From assembly GCA_963747425.1 (NCBI GenBank), contig CAVVFJ010000008.1:620001-684000 (forward strand): a stretch of DNA of 64,000 nt, given 5' to 3'. This document shows, one piece after another, positions 59,428 to 64,000 of the stretch. Position 1 is the stretch's first letter. Each line of letters opens with the position of its first letter. Below the pieces are notes generated by a model, which was given only the letters and a program-made list of their open reading frames with translations, had not been told where the DNA came from and ran no database searches. The position numbers were made by a program, and so were the translations under genes. The stretch is from DASUPK01 sp963747425 (GTDB lineage Bacteria > Actinomycetota > Thermoleophilia > Solirubrobacterales > 70-9).

Positions 59428-59838
59428 GTGGCGGACGTGGTGGAGACGCTGGGCAGCGTCCCCCTTTTCCAGGGGGTGAAGCGGAAGGAGCTCAAGAAGC
59501 TCGCCGACCGCATGCAGGAGCGCACCTTCGGCGAGGGGGACATGATCACCACGGAGGGGAAGAGCGGGATCGGCTTCTTCGTGATCGAGGACGGCAACGC
59601 GACGGTCAGCATCGACGGCAAGATCATCCGGACGCTCGGCCCGGGTGAGTACTTCGGCGAGATCGCCCTGATCGACAGCGGCCCGCGCTCGGCGACGATC
59701 GTCGCAACCACCGATCTGAGCTGCCATGGCATCACCGCCTGGGAGTTCAGGCCCTTCGTCGAGGGCCACCCCGAGGTCGCCTGGCCGATGCTGGAGACAC
59801 TGGCGTCGAGGCTGCGCGAGGCGGAGAGCCGCAGCTAG
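59428..59838 (+). CDS. Cyclic nucleotide-binding domain protein
   Basis: A 136-residue single CNB domain: GSVPLFQGVKRKELKKLADR, GDMITTEGKSGIGFFVIEDG, and the phosphate-binding cassette GPGEYFGEIALIDSGPRSAT. Glu and Arg of the cassette (FGEIALIDSGPRS) match cAMP-binding proteins. No DNA-binding helix follows, so it is a stand-alone sensor. The GTG at 59428 is the start. It is convergent with the adenylate cyclase gene 45 bases away, which may supply its ligand. Confidence 0.87.
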   Translation: MADVVETLGSVPLFQGVKRKELKKLADRMQERTFGEGDMITTEGKSGIGFFVIEDGNATVSIDGKIIRTLGPGEYFGEIALIDSGPRSATIVATTDLSCHGITAWEFRPFVEGHPEVAWPMLETLASRLREAESRS

Positions 59839-59883
59839 TAGATCCGGCCGCGGTGTTTGTGGCGGCCGTTGATGGCCAAGCCG

Positions 59884-62800
59884 TCAAGCAGGGAGCGTGG
59901 CTCCCAAGCTTTCGAAGGTCCGCTTCGCCTGATCGCGCTCGTCGCCGCCCAGCATCCAACCGGTGCGCGCGGACTGATACGGGCAGTCGAGCTGTTCGAA
60001 CAGTTCGAGCGACTCCCGCAGCAGCCCCTCGTCGCCGGAGCGGATCCCCTTCGCGCGCAGCAGGATGCCCTTCCCGTAGCGGTGCTCGCCGATGCCCTCC
60101 TCGGCGGCCACGATCGCCTGGTCGGCGTCCTTGAGGCCCAGGCGGGCGTAGGACTCGGCGCGCGCGGCGAGGTACGGAGAACGGAACCAGGTGGTCGAGA
60201 TCTCGGACTCGAAGCGGTCCGCGGCGCACTGGACCTCGCCCTGGTGGAGCTCGATGTCGGCACGCATCACAATGACGCCGGCCTTGTTGCCGAGGGCGCC
60301 CTCCGAGAGCTCGTTGGCGATCTCGAACCAGTCGGACCAGCCATCGTCGCCACGGACCCCGAGGATCGCTCCCGCGCATGCGATCGAGGTTGCGAAGGCC
60401 CCGAGCGGCGGACGTTCAGCGGCGACCCAGGCCTCGCGGACGTGGGTCGCCATGTTCAATGCGTCGTCCCAGCGGCCGAGGAAGAACGCGGGAAGAAGGC
60501 CACGCTGCCAGGCCGAGTAGATGATCCCCCGCGACAGGTCGAGATCGCGAGCCTCGCGGGCGTACCGCTCGGCCTCATGGAAGTCCCCGGTCTGCAGCAG
60601 GCACTCGATCATCATGTGGAGCGCGTCGCTGCGCTCGACGTCGAGGGTGGCGGTCCGCGGCGCGTCTCGGAGCAGCTCCAGCCGCTCCCTGGTGTGCTCG
60701 ACGGCGGCCAGGTGGCGTCCCTGCTGCCAGTCGCTGGCGGTGACCGCGTCGAGCGCGGACTGCAGGACGGCGAGATCGCCGGCCTCGCGAGCCAGCTCGA
60801 GCCCGCCGAGGGCGGGCGCCTCCATCTCGAGTGTCTGGTCGCTCTTCCAGGCGATCCAGGCCTCGTCGAGCAGGAGCCTCGCCTTGGTGACCGTGTCGTC
60901 ATCCGTGACGAGGGCGCGACCGCGCTCGAGGAGCGGCTGGAGCTGGTCGGCCTCGGGGTTGCCGCTGATTCCGCTCATCCTGGTGGCGATCTCGACCGCT
61001 CGGGCGTATCCGCCGGCGGCGCGGGGATCGCCGATTCGCTCGGCGCTTCGACCGGCCTCGGTGTACAGCCGTAGCGCGAAGTCGCCGCGCCAGCGGCGTA
61101 GCGCCACCTCGCCCGCGGCCAACAGCCAGTCGATCCGGGACGACCCCTCGGCGAGGTCGGCTGCCTGCTCGTACAGCTCCTGGCCGCGGGCCGCGGCGCC
61201 GCGGCGCACCGCGCTGGCCGCGGCCTCGGCCATCGCGGCGCAGGCCGCCTTCCGCCGCTCTGAAGTGGGCTGCTGCTCGAAGGCGTGGTCGAGGTGGTAG
61301 GCGACGAGCTCGGCCCGCTCCGCGAACGGCTCGCGCGCCATCAGCGCCGTGACGGCCTGCTCATGCAGGTTTGCCCGGTCGGCCCGCGGCAGCGAGTTGT
61401 AGGCGACGTCGCGGATCAGCTGGTGGCGGAAGGCGTAGTGACCGGCATCCGACGTGGTGCGCTCCTCGACCAGTGCCTTGCGGCGCAACGACCAGAGCAT
61501 GTCGCTCGGGTCCTCGCCGAGCAGATCTCCCAGCGGCCCCTGGGCGAAGGTATGCCCCAGCACCGCCGCGTACTGGAGGGCTCGCTTCTCATCGGGAGGG
61601 AGCTGGTCGATCCGGGCGGCGATGGCGGCCTGCACCGTGTCCGGTAGCCGCTCGGGGATTGCGTCCGCGTGCTCCTCCCGGATCGCCCGCGAGACCTCCT
61701 CGGTGAAGAACGGGTTGCCCCCTGCGGCGTCGGCGATCCGGCCGGCGATCACGCGCCGGTCGTCTGGGAGGAGGAGCTCGGCGAGCCGCGTCGCCGAGGC
61801 CCCGTCGAGCGGCAGCAACTCAATCTGCGTGTTGTTGCGTGCGGCGCGGCCGAAGTCCGGGCGCCTCTCCGCCAGTTCGGGCCGGCAGGTGCAGAGGATG
61901 ATCACCGGCGCCTTGGAGAGGCCGAAGGCCGCCTCCTCGAGCAGGTTGAGGGTCCCCTCGTCAGCCCAGTGGGCATCGTCCACGCCGATCGCCAGCGGCC
62001 GGTCGGCCGCGAGCAGCGCGACGAAGCGGCGCCAGGCCCGCTTCAGCTCATCCTCGGCGTCCGTTCCCTCCTCGGCGCCGCGCATCGCCACGACCAGCGC
62101 CCCCGCCAGCTCGGCGGCGTCGTCGGCTCCGAACTCGGTGAGCACCGCCTGGAGAGCCGGTTCCACCTGGTTGGCACGAGCGTCCGCGGACATCCCGGCG
62201 GCGTCGTGCAGGATCTCGCCGAGCGCCCAGAACGCGATCCCGTGTCCGTAGGGCGGGCTGCGGCCGACCACGGTTCGCCATCCGTCGCTTCGCAGCTCGG
62301 CGAAGAGCTCGGCGGCGAGCCGGGTCTTGCCGATTCCGGCCTCGCCGATCACGGTGACGAGCTGGGGCACCTGCTCTCTCGCCGCCCGCCGGGCGATCAG
62401 CCGGAGCATCGCGAGGTCGTCCTCTCGCCCCACGAGCGGAACGTTGGTGAGCTCGTCCTCCTCGCAGATGGATACCGCCCGGAAGGCCGGCAGCTCGTCC
62501 ATTCCCTTTGCGTCCACATGGCCGTCCCGCTCGAGCTGCGCCCGCCGGGAGGCACGGGCCGTGCGCTCGCCGACCAGGACCTCTCCGGGCGAGGCGGCTT
62601 GCTGCAGGCGAGCCGCGGCGTTCACCGCCTCGCCGGTGACGCGGAGGTCGCCGCTGCCGGGGACCGCGAGGACCTCGCCCGTCTCGATCCCCACCCGCAC
62701 GGCCAGCTTGCCGTCGATCGCCGAGACCCTGTCGACGACGGCGAGGGCTGCGGCGATCGCCCGGTCGGGATCGTCGCCATGGGCGACGGGGGCGCCGAAG

Positions 62801-62997
62801 ACGGCCATCACCGCGTCGCCGATGTACTTCTCGACGGTGCCCCCGTGCTGCTCGAGCGCAGTCCGCGCCGCCTCGAAGAAGGGCTCCAGGCGGCCCCGCA
62901 GATCCTCGGGATCGAGCTCGGTGGCAAGCTCGGTGGAGCCGACCAGATCGGCGAACAGCATCGTCGCGATCTTCCGCTCTCCTCCCAAGCTGCTCAT
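59884..62997 (-). CDS. Class III adenylate/guanylate cyclase with AAA ATPase and TPR-like domains
   Basis: A 1037-residue multidomain signalling protein. The cyclase domain (about 9-180) has ATMLFADLVGSTELATELDP and VEKYIGDAVMAVFGAPVAHG with the metal Asp residues. The AAA ATPase (about 210-480) has VTVIGEAGIGKTRLAAELFA and LAIGVDDAHWADEGTLNLLE. The rest, to residue 1037, is helical and TPR-like. Such proteins are common in actinobacteria. The start MSSLGGERK is chosen by homology to cyclase N-termini. No LuxR HTH is present, so output is likely cyclic nucleotide. Confidence 0.9.
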   Translation of the reverse strand: MSSLGGERKIATMLFADLVGSTELATELDPEDLRGRLEPFFEAARTALEQHGGTVEKYIGDAVMAVFGAPVAHGDDPDRAIAAALAVVDRVSAIDGKLAVRVGIETGEVLAVPGSGDLRVTGEAVNAAARLQQAASPGEVLVGERTARASRRAQLERDGHVDAKGMDELPAFRAVSICEEDELTNVPLVGREDDLAMLRLIARRAAREQVPQLVTVIGEAGIGKTRLAAELFAELRSDGWRTVVGRSPPYGHGIAFWALGEILHDAAGMSADARANQVEPALQAVLTEFGADDAAELAGALVVAMRGAEEGTDAEDELKRAWRRFVALLAADRPLAIGVDDAHWADEGTLNLLEEAAFGLSKAPVIILCTCRPELAERRPDFGRAARNNTQIELLPLDGASATRLAELLLPDDRRVIAGRIADAAGGNPFFTEEVSRAIREEHADAIPERLPDTVQAAIAARIDQLPPDEKRALQYAAVLGHTFAQGPLGDLLGEDPSDMLWSLRRKALVEERTTSDAGHYAFRHQLIRDVAYNSLPRADRANLHEQAVTALMAREPFAERAELVAYHLDHAFEQQPTSERRKAACAAMAEAAASAVRRGAAARGQELYEQAADLAEGSSRIDWLLAAGEVALRRWRGDFALRLYTEAGRSAERIGDPRAAGGYARAVEIATRMSGISGNPEADQLQPLLERGRALVTDDDTVTKARLLLDEAWIAWKSDQTLEMEAPALGGLELAREAGDLAVLQSALDAVTASDWQQGRHLAAVEHTRERLELLRDAPRTATLDVERSDALHMMIECLLQTGDFHEAERYAREARDLDLSRGIIYSAWQRGLLPAFFLGRWDDALNMATHVREAWVAAERPPLGAFATSIACAGAILGVRGDDGWSDWFEIANELSEGALGNKAGVIVMRADIELHQGEVQCAADRFESEISTTWFRSPYLAARAESYARLGLKDADQAIVAAEEGIGEHRYGKGILLRAKGIRSGDEGLLRESLELFEQLDCPYQSARTGWMLGGDERDQAKRTFESLGATLPA

Positions 62998-63044
62998 GTG
63001 TTCAAGATAACGCCGCCCGGGGCAGTGCGGATTGGGTTCTTTGG

Positions 63045-63341
63045 TTACGCGGCCTGGGGTTGCGGATCCGGCCGGATGATGACCGTGTCCGCGACCTCGA
63101 GCACCTCGTCGGCGGGCATGTCGACCCGCTTCGCGTGCGCGCGCACTGCGTCGATGTCGGTGGCCTGGTAGATGCAGACGGTTCCCAGGGTGCCGCCCTC
63201 CTCCTTGATGACGTAGCTGCGGATCCAGGCGATGTCGTCCGGGAAGTCGTCGTCGGCCACCTGCTTCGAGCGCTCGGCCGTCGCCTCGAGCTCGGCGGGC
63301 GACGCCCATGCCTTCTCCCGGCGGATCACGTATGTGTTCAT
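63045..63341 (-). CDS. DUF4242 family protein (SCO4226-like)
   Basis: A 98-residue protein with the pattern of DUF4242: MNTYVIRREKAWASPAELEA, then IAWIRSYVIKEEGGTLGTVC, IYQATDIDAVRAHAKRVDMP and ADEVLEVADTVIIRP. The structural homologue SCO4226 is a nickel-binding ferredoxin-like dimer in Streptomyces; whether nickel binds here is not known. It lies 48 bases upstream of the cyclase gene on the same strand. Confidence 0.85.
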   Translation of the reverse strand: MNTYVIRREKAWASPAELEATAERSKQVADDDFPDDIAWIRSYVIKEEGGTLGTVCIYQATDIDAVRAHAKRVDMPADEVLEVADTVIIRPDPQPQAA

Positions 63342-63401
63342 CTCTTCCTCTCCTCGTTTGGCGTGTTCTCAGCGGTACCCGGTCAGCCTGGTTGCGGCTT
63401 T

Positions 63402-63418
63402 ACCGACCGGCTGTCGGT
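63402..63418. promoter_or_regulatory. TetR-type operator
   Basis: ACCGAC CGGCT GTCGGT (63402-63418) is a perfect inverted repeat with a five-base spacer, 14 bases before the TetR start at 63433. Flanking TT and TAA extend the symmetry. ACCGAC...GTCGGT dyads are typical TetR/AcrR operators. Confidence 0.75.
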
Positions 63419-63432
63419 TAATATAGGCGATC

Positions 63433-64000
63433 GTGGCGGAGGTTGCGGAGAGGCCGAGGCGAGGGCGCCCCAGCGCGGGAGCGCGCGAAGCCCTGCTGAC
63501 CGCCGCGCGCGAGCTGTTCATGGAGCGGGACTACGCGGAGGTGAGCACGACCCAGATCCTCGGGAGGGCCGGGGTCAGCCGCGGAGCCATGTACCACCAC
63601 TTCGCGAGCAAGCGAGAGCTCTACCGGCAGGTCTGGAGGGACTCCGAGGAGAGGCTGATCGAGCGGCTGGCGGCGGCGGCGTCCAGTGCGGGTACGCCAT
63701 ACGAGGCGCTCGTTGCGGGTTGCCGGACCTATCTCGACGAGGCGGCCACCAACCGGGAGCTGCAGCGGATCGGCCTGTTGCAGAGCCGGACGGTGCTCGG
63801 CTGGGAGGAGTGGCGCAGCGGGATCAGCGACCTCGGCCTGGCCGCGATGGCCGGGGGCGTCGAGGCGGCGATGGAAACTCGTGAGCTGCGGCGCGCCGAT
63901 GTGGAGTCGACCGCGCACCTGCTCCTCGCGGCAATGATCGAGGCTGCGCTGCTGGTGGCGACGTCGGCTGACCCGAGCGCCGCCCGTGCACGCGCCGAGC
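63433..64000 (+). CDS. TetR family transcriptional regulator, 3' end cut by window edge
   Basis: GTG at 63433 opens VAEVAERPRRGRPSAGAREA, then LLTAARELFMERDYAEVSTT, QILGRAGVSRGAMYHHFASK and RELYRQVWRDSEERLIERLA, a TetR HTH. The ligand domain continues to AALLVATSADPSAARARAE, where the sequence ends; about 189 residues are present, close to full length. The dyad just upstream suggests autorepression. Confidence 0.88.
   Translation, partial: MAEVAERPRRGRPSAGAREALLTAARELFMERDYAEVSTTQILGRAGVSRGAMYHHFASKRELYRQVWRDSEERLIERLAAAASSAGTPYEALVAGCRTYLDEAATNRELQRIGLLQSRTVLGWEEWRSGISDLGLAAMAGGVEAAMETRELRRADVESTAHLLLAAMIEAALLVATSADPSAARARAE

Overview
The window looks like chromosomal DNA of a high-GC actinobacterium, most plausibly class Thermoleophilia (Solirubrobacterales-like). 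That placement is an inference. It rests on the uniformly GC-rich codon use, the lysC-asd and SRP RNA/dnaX/ebfC/recR arrangements, a large-type SRP RNA, class III cyclase/AAA and LuxR/AAA regulators, and many secreted proteins with poly-lysine C-termini. There are no phage, transposon, CRISPR or plasmid genes. The window opens inside a membrane-protein gene and closes inside a TetR gene.

Layout. 0-5.8 kb: PASTA-type secreted protein, SDR, zinc alcohol dehydrogenase, GST-like protein, YqgE, and an ECF sigma/anti-sigma pair. 5.8-12.5 kb: Tat-exported beta-carbonic anhydrase, two divergent membrane-anchored propeller proteins, a three-repeat secreted protein, FKBP isomerase, sulfatase and its TetR partner. 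12.6-18.7 kb: tRNA-Val, a frameshifted MMPL transporter, pdxH, an ECF42-type sigma with its DGPF/YCII partner, and a GT1 glycosyltransferase. 18.66-27.4 kb: SRP RNA followed by dnaX-ebfC-recR, a core order split here by about 5.3 kb of secreted-protein genes (YHYH lipoprotein, anchor-D protein, Vgb-like/P-domain and P-domain proteins, TfoX-like protein) and by a patchwork of gene fragments. 27.6-33.9 kb: glycoside hydrolase with a KKKKH tail, then an ABC exporter/PadR/MMPL efflux cluster. 33.9-39.3 kb: lysC-asd, then a mini-RTX protein with two secreted phosphoesterases. 39.3-47 kb: a broken LuxR/AAA regulator divergent from secreted delta-60-repeat and beta-helix proteins, then a cation/proton antiporter. 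47-53.8 kb: type-E succinate dehydrogenase/fumarate reductase (SdhA, SdhB, CCG subunit) and a site-2 protease. 53.8-64 kb: M28 peptidase, flavin split-barrel protein, acyl-CoA catabolic operon with TetR, cNMP-binding protein, adenylate cyclase/AAA/TPR regulator, DUF4242 protein, TetR.

Two themes stand out. First, at least seven exported proteins carry lysine-rich, often cysteine-spaced C-terminal segments (KKCKKK, KKKKH), an undefined but recurrent feature that could be a cell-surface retention signal. Second, single-base frameshifts are concentrated in 20.7-24.3 kb and 39.3-45.8 kb while neighbouring genes are clean. Coding quality is preserved between the shifts, so local sequence error is the leading explanation, with recent gene decay as the alternative.
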